Below, in pieces: positions 47,282 through 55,868 of a stretch of 64,000 bases of DNA. The stretch is from Kovacikia minuta CCNUW1 (GTDB lineage Bacteria; Cyanobacteriota; Cyanobacteriia; Leptolyngbyales; Leptolyngbyaceae): contig NZ_CP083582.1 in the NCBI RefSeq assembly GCF_020091585.1, forward strand, positions 744,001 through 808,000, read 5' to 3'. The position numbers were made by a program, and so were the translations under genes. The first letter of the stretch is position 1. Each line of letters starts with the position of its first letter. A model generated the notes under the pieces. That model saw only the letters and a program-made list of their open reading frames with translations, did no database searches and was not told the DNA's origin.

Positions 47282-47947
47282 TTAGCGGAAAGGGACAGGG
47301 TTGTTGCCCGCTGGGATTAGCAGCCGATCGCGGGATTTTATGCCTGCCCTGGGATTGGAACGCTCTAACGTGAGCAACCGCCCACTGCCGTGGGTAAAAG
47401 TCCACTGAATTTCGGGATAGATCAGATTGCCCGTATGTTCGATTTGCAGAATCAGTTCGCTGGCATTGTCTACAACGGTGGGGCGATCGCCAATGACCTG
47501 CTGTCCTTGTAAGGGAAACTCCCGCAGTTGAATCAGGGCATCGATATCTGCCCGCATTGCCTCCAGTCCGGCAGGCAGTTTCAAATCCTCCATGCGGAAG
47601 GGCAATCCTAACGCCGATCGCACCGCTCCTTTGACTGCCGCGACCGTTCCACCCCCCGTAAACAGTTGGACGATCGACTTCAGCCGCACTCGAAACCGTT
47701 CATCACTTTCCAACTGCCCGCTGCGTAAACGGCGACGGCTGATGCCGTAGATTGCGCCCAAACCATCCAGTGCCCCACCGCTGGCGTAATTCACCCAGTG
47801 GGATTGCAGCAGACGCTTGATCGTGTCATCCGCATCCAGAAACTCCGCTCCGATCGCATCCAGCAGCTTGTACAATACCGATTCGGCGTCTTTGGCAGCA
47901 AAGGCGTCGGGAAAAAGGTCGGTGAGGCGATCGGTCTTGAGGGACAT
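47282..47947 (-). CDS. gpI-like tail/baseplate protein
   Basis: The 221-residue product has the helical N-terminus SLKTDRLTDLFPDAFAAKDAESVLYKLLDAIGAEFLDADDTIKRLLQSHWVNYASG of P2 gpI-type (PF09684-like) tail proteins, and continues with GISRRRLRSGQLESDERFRVRLKSIVQLFTGGGTVAAVKGAVRSAL. The family helps form the baseplate wedge. The frame ends in GNNPVPFR; a single-base deletion would fuse it to the next frame. The 190-base gap before it carries heptamer repeats. Confidence 0.72.
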   Translation of the reverse strand: MSLKTDRLTDLFPDAFAAKDAESVLYKLLDAIGAEFLDADDTIKRLLQSHWVNYASGGALDGLGAIYGISRRRLRSGQLESDERFRVRLKSIVQLFTGGGTVAAVKGAVRSALGLPFRMEDLKLPAGLEAMRADIDALIQLREFPLQGQQVIGDRPTVVDNASELILQIEHTGNLIYPEIQWTFTHGSGRLLTLERSNPRAGIKSRDRLLIPAGNNPVPFR

Positions 47948-48139
47948 GGGAGGAGGGGGGCAAAGGGTAGAAGGGGAAGGGGGGAAGGGGGAGGGAGAGG
48001 GAGAAAGGATAAGGGATAAAGGATGAGGGATAAAAGTTTTGAGTTTTAAGTTTTGGGTTTTGAGTTGATGCTGATCACTGATAACTGATTGCTATCTTCT
48101 GACTCCTGGCTCCTGACTCCTGGCTCCTGGCTCCTGTCG

Positions 48140-50161
48140 CTAAAAACTCAAACTAACGGGCAAATCCTTGACGGCTTGCAATCCGGGGTAGGCGGCAGCG
48201 GTGAGGGTGGCTTTGGCGGGTTCGTCGCCTGCGTTGGCGGGGTTAATCATATATTCGGCAAGGCGGGTATCGCTGAGGGGGATGTCGACGCGCTGGATGG
48301 TCAGAATTTGGGTGGTGCTGTTGGAGAATTGCAGGGTGCGGGTAAAGCTGGCGATCTGTTCTTCCGGTTGGGTGGGGGCGTTGCGAAGTTTGGCTTTGAG
48401 GATGATCGCGATCGCGATCGAAAAATTTCGAAAGTTCACATCCTGGTTCAATTCTCGAAATTCAACGGTGGTTTCCTGGGGCAGGCTCAATTCCTCCAGA
48501 GCTGTAAGGGAGATCACGATCTGGTTATTGGTCGGGCTGTTTGCTTTGAGTTCGTTGAGAATGGTTGTTTTGAGATTGGCATTATCGGGGCGAATCAGTT
48601 CGGCGTCGCTAATCAGGAAGGGGTCGGGAACGGTTTGGGAAGTCCCGGATCGGATGGTGCTGAGTTGAGCTTCAGCCGTGTCGGCAAGGGCAGGTATGTT
48701 GAATGCGAAGGCATTCAACCGCCGGATGGACAGTGGTTCACCGATCGCCAGGGTTTTGAGGGCGGCGATCGTTTGTTGCAAAAACTGCTGCATTGCCAAT
48801 CGCACCGGTTCCCGTGTGCTGCTGGAAATGGGGGTGGCTGGGATCAGGTAGAACGTGCCTGCAATCGCGATCGTGTTGATCGCATCTACCCGCGCAAAAA
48901 TACCCGCTGCTCTGGTTTGTTCGACGACTTGTTTCACCGATCGCTCAATTTCCTGGCGGCGGAATTCTGAGTCGCCCCCACCGGAATAGCGCACCCGCAC
49001 TTCTCCCAGGGGAATGGTTGGATCAAGACTGTGATCCATCACTTCCACACCTTCGACCCCATCCACTTCCAGGACGGCAAACTTGATCGCGTTTAAGGTG
49101 GCATTGCCCGCCCGCTCCAGGGCAAACTTTGCCCGTTCCCGCAATTGCTCGTCTGACTCGGCGACCTGCCCGCCACTGATGGCAGCCGCATTAATGACGC
49201 CATCAATCCCCCTGGGGGGTGTGGGCATGACCACCACCGTACCGGAGTTGACGTTGCCTGTAGGACCGGGTTCCAGGGCTTCTACCGCGATCGTCACACT
49301 CTTGGGCTTGTAGTGAATCAGCAGTTTTCCTGGGGGGCGCACGCCATCCGCCAGGGTAATCGTTCGTTCATCTTCGCCAAACGGTTTGCCTGCTGCCGTA
49401 TCTTGGGTTGCCAGTCGGTTTTCCGGAGTTTGGGCATCGGTTTGTTGCCAGATCCCAACCAGTTCGGCAATCCGATTGTTGAGCTGAATCAGTCCTGCGG
49501 ATTGTTCCTGAAGTTCACCAGGAATCTCCGCCGGGATGGTGGCATCCGCCAGGGTGAGGAAGATGCGATCGCCTTGATCAGCAATTCGGGTACCTGCGGG
49601 AATGGTGACCGTTGTTTTGGTGGCAGTTTTGCGGAAAAATGTCACCTGTCCGGTTGCCTTTAACGCCGGGTTGCGATCGATGCCCAATAATGCCACCACA
49701 TTGTCCAGTGCAACCCCAGACGCCGTATCAATGAAGGCGCGGCGGTATGCCTCATTGGTTTGTTCATACAGCAGCTTCAGTTCGCGGGCAACGGCTCGAA
49801 TTAAGGTACCTGTGACGCTGCCGGGGTTAAAGTCGGTCAAGCCAGCGGGGCGCTCCCGGTAGGTGTATTCCACTAATACGCGGGAGCCTTCATCGGGACG
49901 CTGGGCACCCTCTAGCCAGACAATCCGGTTGTTGCTAAAGCCATAATCCTGTCCTGCCCGAAACACGGTTGCTGCCGATTGCATCAGCCCACTGACCTGG
50001 GTAATGGCGTAGACCAATCGGGGCAGTTCGTAGGCAGACACTGCTCCTCGAAAGAAGAACTGGAAGCGATCGGGCTGCTCTACGCCATTGCGAATGCTAT
50101 CTTCCAGCGATTGAATTAAATCGGCGTAGGCAACGGAAAAGGGGGAACCTGGATCAATCAT
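48140..50161 (-). CDS. gpJ-like baseplate wedge protein
   Basis: 673 residues with the baseplate J (gpJ/gp6) domain: YTYRERPAGLTDFNPGSVTGTLIRAVARELKLLYEQTNEAYRRAF, then ATGQVTFFRKTATKTTVTIPAGTRIAD, and the conserved GQVAESDEQLRERAKFALERAGNATLNAIKFAVLEVDGVEGVEV. The last two hundred residues repeat a related fold (PVRLAMQQFLQQTIAALKTLAIGEPLSIRRL). It starts with an ATGA overlap with the gp25 gene stop, so translation is coupled. Confidence 0.88.
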   Translation of the reverse strand: MIDPGSPFSVAYADLIQSLEDSIRNGVEQPDRFQFFFRGAVSAYELPRLVYAITQVSGLMQSAATVFRAGQDYGFSNNRIVWLEGAQRPDEGSRVLVEYTYRERPAGLTDFNPGSVTGTLIRAVARELKLLYEQTNEAYRRAFIDTASGVALDNVVALLGIDRNPALKATGQVTFFRKTATKTTVTIPAGTRIADQGDRIFLTLADATIPAEIPGELQEQSAGLIQLNNRIAELVGIWQQTDAQTPENRLATQDTAAGKPFGEDERTITLADGVRPPGKLLIHYKPKSVTIAVEALEPGPTGNVNSGTVVVMPTPPRGIDGVINAAAISGGQVAESDEQLRERAKFALERAGNATLNAIKFAVLEVDGVEGVEVMDHSLDPTIPLGEVRVRYSGGGDSEFRRQEIERSVKQVVEQTRAAGIFARVDAINTIAIAGTFYLIPATPISSSTREPVRLAMQQFLQQTIAALKTLAIGEPLSIRRLNAFAFNIPALADTAEAQLSTIRSGTSQTVPDPFLISDAELIRPDNANLKTTILNELKANSPTNNQIVISLTALEELSLPQETTVEFRELNQDVNFRNFSIAIAIILKAKLRNAPTQPEEQIASFTRTLQFSNSTTQILTIQRVDIPLSDTRLAEYMINPANAGDEPAKATLTAAAYPGLQAVKDLPVSLSF

Positions 50162-50586
50162 GGCGTCTCCAGATGCAGGTCATAGACCAGATTAAATGGG
50201 TTGGGTTGGCGAATGAGTAAAATTTCCATTTCCAGGCGGATTACATCCCGATCGCCCGCCAGGGTGCGGGCTTGAACCGTCTGAATTTTTTCAACTCTGG
50301 GATCTTGGGCGATCGCCTGCCGGGCAAATGCCATTAGCCTCACCTGGGTGCGGCGGTTATTCGGTTCGCCAATCAACTCATGCAACCGCGAGCCGTAATT
50401 GGGGATTCCCAGGGGCGCAAGTTCTCCCTGCCGCACCTGGAGCCGTAAACTTAGCGCCTGGGCAATGTTCTCGTTGCCCTCTGCCAGGCTCAGATCGCCC
50501 TCGTTATCAGAGAACAGATCGAAACCGCCGACCCGATCGCCAAGCTGCAAGTCATTGCCAAATAATTTTTCGCGTTCAATGCCCAT
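50158..50586 (-). CDS. gp25-like baseplate protein (gpW type)
   Basis: 142 residues from the ATG at 50586, chosen because AGGAG lies 10 bases upstream (the ATG at 50595 is only one base from it). The product has the gp25/lysozyme-like fold of phage baseplates: LQLGDRVGGFDLFSDNEGDLSLAEGNENIAQALSLRLQVRQGELAPLGIPNYGSRLHELIGEPNNRRTQ carries the usual NIxQAL and YGS-L features. In T4 gp25 nucleates sheath assembly at the baseplate. It overlaps the PAAR gene end by 9 to 10 bases in the track of start choices and overlaps the gpJ start by ATGA. Confidence 0.85.
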   Translation of the reverse strand: MGIEREKLFGNDLQLGDRVGGFDLFSDNEGDLSLAEGNENIAQALSLRLQVRQGELAPLGIPNYGSRLHELIGEPNNRRTQVRLMAFARQAIAQDPRVEKIQTVQARTLAGDRDVIRLEMEILLIRQPNPFNLVYDLHLETP

Positions 50587-50599
50587 CGCTTTCATGCTC

Positions 50600-51106
50600 C
50601 TATTCCGAACAGGCAACGAAGTCTTGATTCTCTGAAGTCACCGTTGAATTCATTGGTTTACTGGTGCCATCACAGGTATCGATCTTGTTGCCATCCAACA
50701 ACACGGCAACCCCTCCCACCTTGACAAAAGAACTTCCCGCATTCGCGCTCGGCTTGCCTTCTCCTACAGAATCGGTAATCTTTAAGTCCGTAATCTTGGC
50801 AGGAAAAGGTGGTGGAGTTAGGGGAATGAAATTCCTGCCCTTTGGACCCGAATGACTTCCAGCAGGAGCCGTTGCTTCCCCTGGATTAAGCGAACTTTTG
50901 CTGGTTTTTACCGCTAACGGTTTGCCACTGATGCGGACAAAATCGCTCAGTTGTTCAGTAATTTTGCCTTTGTAATCGTACTCCGCCACCCACACACTAT
51001 TGGGCACACTAGGAGGAGGTGCAGAAGGATTGGTGGCATCACCTTTGACATTGTGTTTATCGGTGCCTTCTACCTTGTCGTTTTCCACAATGATGCGTTT
51101 TCCCAT
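50600..51106 (-). CDS. PAAR-like spike-tip protein
   Basis: 168 residues from the ATG at 51106, with AGGGG nine bases upstream. It starts MGKRIIVENDKVEGTDKHNVKG. The C-terminal half has GSSFVKVGGVAVLLDGNKIDTCDG and is PAAR-like (DUF4150 type), probably forming the tip cone on the gpV spike; the metal-binding histidines of classic PAAR are not all evident. It follows the gpV gene by 4 bases. A central Pro-rich stretch (NPSAPPPSVPN) may be a linker. Confidence 0.72.
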   Translation of the reverse strand: MGKRIIVENDKVEGTDKHNVKGDATNPSAPPPSVPNSVWVAEYDYKGKITEQLSDFVRISGKPLAVKTSKSSLNPGEATAPAGSHSGPKGRNFIPLTPPPFPAKITDLKITDSVGEGKPSANAGSSFVKVGGVAVLLDGNKIDTCDGTSKPMNSTVTSENQDFVACSE

Positions 51107-51110
51107 TGTC

Positions 51111-51782
51111 TTACCCCTGATTAAAGTCGATCGTATTTCCAATGATTTCGACAGCTTGACCCGATGCATCAATCTTAAATGGCACTTTGGAGGTGATGTT
51201 AAATGCATCCTCTGTCATCTCAATTAAACTGCCGCTTGCATCCGTGATTTTAATTGCTTTGTCATGGGTGACTTCGATCGTAATCTTGCCTGCTTGAATT
51301 TGAATATCACCACTTTCGCCATCAATTTTTATACTTGTTTTTGCCTCACTGTTGTCTTCCGGTTTTTGCACATCTCGCTGTAGAAAAATTGTGCCGTTGT
51401 TGGTAAATCGCAAATGGTTGAGGGTGTCATCAGGAACCCGTTGTTCAAATAAAACATCATTCTCCTGATGTAAGGGGGGACGTTCATCCGCATGGTAAAA
51501 CCGTCCAGTAATTACGGGTTGATTTAAATCGCCGTTAATAAATTGCACCAATACCAGATCGCCTGCTTTGGGAGGGACGGCAACCCCCATATGGGCGATC
51601 GCCATTGGCACTTTACGCAACTCCAAACCTTCGTGCTTCAACCGCACATTCACTTCGTAGTTGTTTTCATCATCGGTTGCGGTATGGGGAAAAATGGTCG
51701 TCACCACACCGAGCAAACTGGTGTGATGGCTGGCAAGTTCCTGCTGCACCACCCGCCGGATCAGATTAATTATCCGACTCAT
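51111..51782 (-). CDS. gpV/VgrG-like spike protein
   Basis: 223 residues. The N-terminal OB-fold domain (SLLGVVTTIFPHTATDDENNYEVNVRLKHEGLELRKVPMA, GDLVLVQFINGDLNQPVITGRFYH) is that of phage baseplate V/gp45/gp5 spike proteins. From about residue 120 the sequence becomes a repetitive beta-helix (IKIDGESGDIQIQAGKITIEV), ending without a tip domain, which the next gene supplies. It overlaps the hub gene stop by ATGA. Confidence 0.85.
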   Translation of the reverse strand: MSRIINLIRRVVQQELASHHTSLLGVVTTIFPHTATDDENNYEVNVRLKHEGLELRKVPMAIAHMGVAVPPKAGDLVLVQFINGDLNQPVITGRFYHADERPPLHQENDVLFEQRVPDDTLNHLRFTNNGTIFLQRDVQKPEDNSEAKTSIKIDGESGDIQIQAGKITIEVTHDKAIKITDASGSLIEMTEDAFNITSKVPFKIDASGQAVEIIGNTIDFNQG

Positions 51783-52841
51783 GCCTCACCTCCTGGCGCA
51801 ACTCTCAGGTCTGTGACAAACCCCCTTTGCTCCGAAAAGTGATGCCGGATGGCGCGAATGTAACCGACTGCCATTCAGCAACGCATCGGGAACATTGCTG
51901 GTCGAAATCGAATTGCCCAAATCCACTTGAGGTCGTCCCAGCACTGTGATCTGGACTTGATGCACCTGACGATTAATGACAGCGAGTTGCCCAAGGGCAA
52001 ACCGATCGGCCAGATCCCGGGTGCGGGCAACCGGATCTAAAATCAACTGTGAGGGTGAACCGGTTCCCGCCGATCCCTGGTAGTCGGTATCCTGGGTGGT
52101 CAACCAATGGGCGGTCGTGTCCCCCTGCCCTGACATCGGGCTTTCCCCCCCGATCGTGATTTCCTGTCGTGCTGCCTGTTGCTGCCATACGGTTCCTGCC
52201 AGCAGGTGTTGTCCAAACACATAACCTTCGCCTGCGCCTCCCAACAATCCGCTGGCTGCGGCTGTTACCGCTCCCAAAAGTCCTCCCACCCCCGCTGCAT
52301 CGAGGTTAGCCGCCGCACCCAACCCACGGAACTGGATGGTGCCCTCCCGATCGCTGTACAGCTCGTATCCCAGCCGATCCGCCAATCGTTTCAGATGCCA
52401 GAAGGCGCTGGTAAAGGAGTCGATCGTATAGCGGGGTAGGGTTGGTCCCGTATCCACTGTTCCAGCGGACAGCCCCGCCTGTTGGATCAAATCCTGGGCA
52501 ATACTGCCAGCGGTTTTTTGCTCAAAGGTCGCCGCTGTATGCAAGTTAAGTAGGGCTTGCATGGTACCGACTGCCTGAATTTTGACCCCCGTCAGCGTTG
52601 GACGTAAGCGGATCACTTCTCCTGTAAAAGCGGTTTCCTCATTGCCGTCGTGTCCCAATTTCACACTGACCCGATCGCCCAACGCCACCCCACTCCGCTC
52701 TAACAGGTGCAACGTCAGGGCATCAGCGGGAATATCCATATCCCGATCAATGACCAATTGTTGCGGGCCTGCAACCGGATTATCCGTCGTCGATTGCAGG
52801 CTACCTAGATTGAGGCTGAAAGTGGGTTTGAGGGAGGGCAT
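51779..52841 (-). CDS. gpD-like tail hub protein (phage late control D family; frameshift near 51866)
   Basis: The product begins MPSLKPTFSLNLGSLQSTTDNPV and contains LGDRVSVKLGHDGNEETAFTGEVIRLRPTLTGVKIQAVGTMQALLNL, then TAGSIAQDLIQQAGLS and YTIDSFTSAFWHLKRLADRLGYELY, the hub fold of gpD/gp27/Afp8-like proteins. The frame runs into HPASLFGAKGVCHRP-like nonsense. Deleting one base at 51866 restores GYIRAIRHHFSEQRGFVTDLRV, and the stop then overlaps the gpV start by ATGA. The hub connects tube and spike. The corrected protein is about 353 residues. Confidence 0.82.
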
Positions 52842-52851
52842 GGGGGGGAGA

Positions 52852-52991
52852 GTTTTAAGTTTTAAGTTTTAAGTTTTGAGTTTTAAGTTTTGAGGGAGGT
52901 CATTGGTCATTGGTTATTGGTCATTTGTTGGTTGTTATTGGTCATTTGTTGGTTGTATCTACCACCTACCACCTACCACCTACCACCTGTT
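52852..52991. repeat. Heptamer repeats (TTTTAAG, GGTCATT, CCACCTA types)
   Basis: Units of TTTTAAG/TTTTGAG (52855-52892), GGTCATT/GGTTATT (52900-52950) and CCACCTA (52963-52990) between the hub gene and the gene at 53012. No gene seen in this gap. Confidence 0.65.
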
Positions 52992-53011
52992 CCCTCTGCC
53001 TTTTTTTAGAT

Positions 53012-53608
53012 TCAAAACAAATCTTTGATCTCGTTGAGCACTCCGGTTCCCTCTGAGATGAGGGTGCTGTAGTCGCCTAGGAGGGAACTTAAACCTTCGG
53101 TTGGGTCGCCGAAGGAGGGAATGTTGGCGATCAGATCGGTTAGTTTGGAGACCTGATCCAACGCATTCTGTGCCTCATCGACCAGGGAGGCAGCTTCATT
53201 GAGCAAGTCGGTATCGGGGAGGGCAAAGGGATCGGCAACGATCGGTTGGGGTGGTTCGATGTATTCCACCACTTTGCAGACAAAATCAAACTCATCCGGA
53301 TAACCTGCCCGTTGCGCCACCTCCAGATTTGAAATCAGTACCTGGGCAAAATAGCCTTCGCCCACCGCTTCTGTAAAAAAATCCACGGGTTGATGATCCA
53401 GATAGGCCGATCGCAGTTGTTTCAGGTCGTCCGCTGCGGTGCTGCCGTACAAAATGCCCCGAAAAATCACCTCTACGGATGGGCGTCCCATGGTTTGCGC
53501 CAGATCTCCGCTCATGCCAGGAACGCTGTGGCGGACAATCCTTGCCCGTTCCTGCACCAACACCTGGGTTAGATGTTCCAGTGTTACACTGCCGAGTTCG
53601 ACTGCCAT
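53012..53608 (-). CDS. LysM/gpU-like tube-hub linker protein (CIS)
   Basis: 198 residues. The N-terminal half (LGSVTLEHLTQVLVQERARIVRHSVPGMSGDLAQTMGRPSVEVIFRGILYGSTAADDLKQLRSAYL) resembles phage DNA-circularisation N-terminal / gpU-like domains that in CIS loci bridge tube and baseplate. The rest is a Asp/Leu-rich coiled-coil tail (DEAQNALDQVSKLTDLIANIPS). No signal peptide. The start overlaps the stop of the upstream gene at 53608, so translation is coupled. Confidence 0.65.
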   Translation of the reverse strand: MAVELGSVTLEHLTQVLVQERARIVRHSVPGMSGDLAQTMGRPSVEVIFRGILYGSTAADDLKQLRSAYLDHQPVDFFTEAVGEGYFAQVLISNLEVAQRAGYPDEFDFVCKVVEYIEPPQPIVADPFALPDTDLLNEAASLVDEAQNALDQVSKLTDLIANIPSFGDPTEGLSSLLGDYSTLISEGTGVLNEIKDLF

Positions 53609-54672
53609 TAACTTCCTCCAGACGTGCCATAGGTGCGGATAAAGTCTAGCTCCAGACGATCGCTCAACTCATCCAAAATCTCCTCCACTAACAAAGCCTG
53701 ATCCAGCCCTAACGCTTCTCCAGAAACCTCAGCCGACTCCGGATTTAGCTTCTCCAGCCCTGGGCTACAACCTTCCCCCTTTCCCGTTTCCCCTTTCCCC
53801 TTTCCCGTTTCCCCTTTCCCCAATTCCGCCACATGCGCCCACAACACCCGCTCTAACGCTGAAGCAGATTGGGCGAGTTGGAGTCCAGATTCAATGGAAT
53901 CGAGGGATGAAGGATATCGGGAGATTTGGCTGCTGGGTTCCGTGGGCTGGGGAGATGGAGGATGGAGGATGGGGGATGGGGGATGAAATGAGGGCAGACT
54001 TCGGCGTGAGCGCTCAGTCAAACGAGGGGGGAGGGCAGAAGGGGGCGCTGGAGGAGGAATTTGTTCAAGTGGCGCAAATTCCTGATTCGAAGTCTTCGTC
54101 CTATTGGGAGAAGCGTTTAGAGACAGGGCAGCCATCACCCGCAAGATGTGTTGGACGGAGGGGAGTTGCACTGGATTGAGATCCCCGACTTTTTCAAAAA
54201 GTCGGGGATCTGGGGGATAGGGGAAGTCATAAGCAGATTGGCGGGGAGAATCTACCCCTGGCATAGGCACGATCGCACCCAATCGGTTTGTCAGTGGCGG
54301 AGCGACGAGACGCGATCGCTGCCCAGACGGCACCCTCGCAATTGAGGTTCCCATTTGACCTGGATGTCGAGCCTGCACCCGTTCAGCAAATGGATTGTCT
54401 GGCGTTGGTTGAACTGATCGGGAAAGTTCCAGTCGAGGCGCGGGCACGATCGCTGGCGAAGGCAACTCCGAAGGCATCGGGTCAGACGCAGCGCCCCGCC
54501 GCTGGGAGGGTAAAATCCCACCTAATTGGTGAGAAAGCTGCTGAATTGGATCGATCACCAGATCCGCAAGCGTGGGAAAAGTTCCCTTTTGAATGGGCAA
54601 CTGGCAGAGTCGATCGGTCATTTGTAGCCATCGATCGCCCGTGGTGAATAATTGCTCGATCGCCCGTATCAT
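53608..54672 (-). CDS. Pro/Ser-rich CIS-locus protein with repeat-derived inserts (unknown)
   Basis: 354 residues. The ends look structured: MIRAIEQLFTTGDRWLQMTDRL at the start and LLVEEILDELSDRLELDFIRTYG at the end. The middle is a disordered Pro/Ser-rich region (QIPPPAPPSALPPRLTERSRR). Two parts come from repeats: PYPPDPRLFEKVGDLNPVQ is encoded by the palindrome at 54179-54211, and GKGETGKGKGETGKG by heptamers at about 53779-53820. I recognise no family. The gene starts by overlapping the chaperone gene stop (54669) by 4 bases. Confidence 0.5.
   Translation of the reverse strand: MIRAIEQLFTTGDRWLQMTDRLCQLPIQKGTFPTLADLVIDPIQQLSHQLGGILPSQRRGAASDPMPSELPSPAIVPAPRLELSRSVQPTPDNPFAERVQARHPGQMGTSIARVPSGQRSRLVAPPLTNRLGAIVPMPGVDSPRQSAYDFPYPPDPRLFEKVGDLNPVQLPSVQHILRVMAALSLNASPNRTKTSNQEFAPLEQIPPPAPPSALPPRLTERSRRSLPSFHPPSPILHPPSPQPTEPSSQISRYPSSLDSIESGLQLAQSASALERVLWAHVAELGKGETGKGKGETGKGEGCSPGLEKLNPESAEVSGEALGLDQALLVEEILDELSDRLELDFIRTYGTSGGS
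54179..54211. repeat. Palindrome AGATCCCCGACTTTTT… inside the Pro/Ser-rich CIS gene
   Basis: AGATCCCCGACTTTTT and AAAAAGTCGGGGATCT form a 33-base perfect inverted repeat with a one-base centre, here in-frame within coding sequence. A close relative lies at 43937-43972 outside genes. Confidence 0.75.
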
Positions 54673-55199
54673 ACTTCCGTCCTCCCCTGATCCCAGGCTA
54701 TTAACTGCTCAATTCCAGCCAGGTAAACCGCCACTTGTCCGGGTGTCAGGTTTTCTACCTGCTCCGGAGTCCAGCCAAAATGTTTGGCAAGCAGTAGATG
54801 GGTTTGCCCCAATGGAGAAGCCGCCGCCGCCTTCAGTGCCTCACCCGTTGCATCCAACCCGGAGAGAAGATTGATCTGACTGACCAGGTAATGCACCAAA
54901 CCCACATGCATCTGGCGAATTTGGTCAATACTCAGGGTGGGATTGACCAACGCTTCCTTAATCATCAAAACGGGCACCAGCCCAGCATCATCACGGGCAG
55001 CACGAGAAATCAGCGTCATCGTTGCCAGGCTCAAAGGGCGAATCTCTACGACTCCAGGGGTGGCGTCGGAAGGGACGCGATCGCCCGGAGTCAGGATTGC
55101 CGCTGGAATCTGCACCGGATGAACCAGTTGGCTGCCCACCAGTAAATCCTCCGCAGACAGGGTTGGGGATGGGGAAAGGTTGAGTAGTTCTGGGGTCAT
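54669..55199 (-). CDS. Tail assembly chaperone-like protein (CIS)
   Basis: 176 residues, beginning MTPELLNLSPSPTLSAEDLL, with VQIPAAILTPGDRVPSDATPGVVEIRPLSLATMTLISRAARDDAGLVPVLMIKEALV and, near the end, LLAKHFGWTPEQVENLTPGQVAVYLAGIEQL. The HFGWTPEQVENLTPGQV-type motif is found in phage tail assembly chaperones and the short CIS DUF6760-type proteins (HFHWSRDEILNL), which act during tube or tape-measure assembly. The 5' leader is a heptamer G-rich run. Confidence 0.65.
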   Translation of the reverse strand: MTPELLNLSPSPTLSAEDLLVGSQLVHPVQIPAAILTPGDRVPSDATPGVVEIRPLSLATMTLISRAARDDAGLVPVLMIKEALVNPTLSIDQIRQMHVGLVHYLVSQINLLSGLDATGEALKAAAASPLGQTHLLLAKHFGWTPEQVENLTPGQVAVYLAGIEQLIAWDQGRTEV

Positions 55200-55268
55200 C
55201 GGGAGGGAAGGGGGAAGGGGGCAAGGGGAAGGGGGAAGGGGGAAGGGGGGAAGGGGGAAGGGGGATGA
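55200..55268. repeat. G-rich heptamer repeats (GGGGGAA type)
   Basis: Seven or more GGGGGAA-type units lie directly upstream of the chaperone-like gene. More C-rich CCCCACA words follow at 55316-55345. The 153-base gap between tube and chaperone genes holds nothing else visible. Confidence 0.7.
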
Positions 55269-55352
55269 GGGAGGCAGGGGTTGAACTTAAAATTTTTAAT
55301 ACTTAATTCTTAATTCCCCCACACCCCACACCCCACACCCTACCCCCCTCTT

Positions 55353-55853
55353 CTATGCTTCTTCGTAGGCAATTCGCAATGCCTGAAAGGTCGCGGATTC
55401 CATGACAAAATCCTGGGTTGGAATGCTGTAGGTCCAACTTTCAAATCGGACTCCAAAAATGGTCACCCGACTGAATTGAGTCGGACGGGCGGGATCGGTC
55501 AGCGTTGCGATGATATTAAACGCGGGTTGGACAAAATTGAGCGCCGAGGGAGGGCTGACCGCTCCATCGCCCAGCAACAACCGCAACAATGCGCCGTTGA
55601 CATGGGCACGCTCCACAACTCCACTCACCTGGATTACCCCCGGACGCAGGTGGGTGGGATAGCGTCTGCCGATTTCATAAAACGGTTTCAGATCGCTGGC
55701 AACTGAAACGGTGACATTGCTGAGGCGACCGACCGCATTACTGAGGTCATATTGCGTCACCAGACCGTTGGCAACGGCTCCCTCTGGGGCATTGGCATCC
55801 TCAACCCCAAGCACCAGCGTGGCATCGATCGCCCGAAAAACATCATTTGGCAT
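55353..55853 (-). CDS. CIS inner tube protein (gp19/Hcp-like)
   Basis: 166 residues, MPNDVFRAIDATLVLGVEDANAPEG then NAVGRLSNVTVSVASDLKPFYEIGRRYPTHLRPGVIQVSGVVERAHVNGALLRLLLGDG, the beta-barrel tube fold of T4 gp19/Afp1-type proteins with an RPG turn and hydrophobic C-terminal strands (VFMESATFQALRIAY-like). It lies 15 bases after the sheath gene stop and would form the rigid inner tube delivered by sheath contraction. Confidence 0.82.
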   Translation of the reverse strand: MPNDVFRAIDATLVLGVEDANAPEGAVANGLVTQYDLSNAVGRLSNVTVSVASDLKPFYEIGRRYPTHLRPGVIQVSGVVERAHVNGALLRLLLGDGAVSPPSALNFVQPAFNIIATLTDPARPTQFSRVTIFGVRFESWTYSIPTQDFVMESATFQALRIAYEEA

Positions 55854-55868
55854 TGTGGTTCACCGCTC

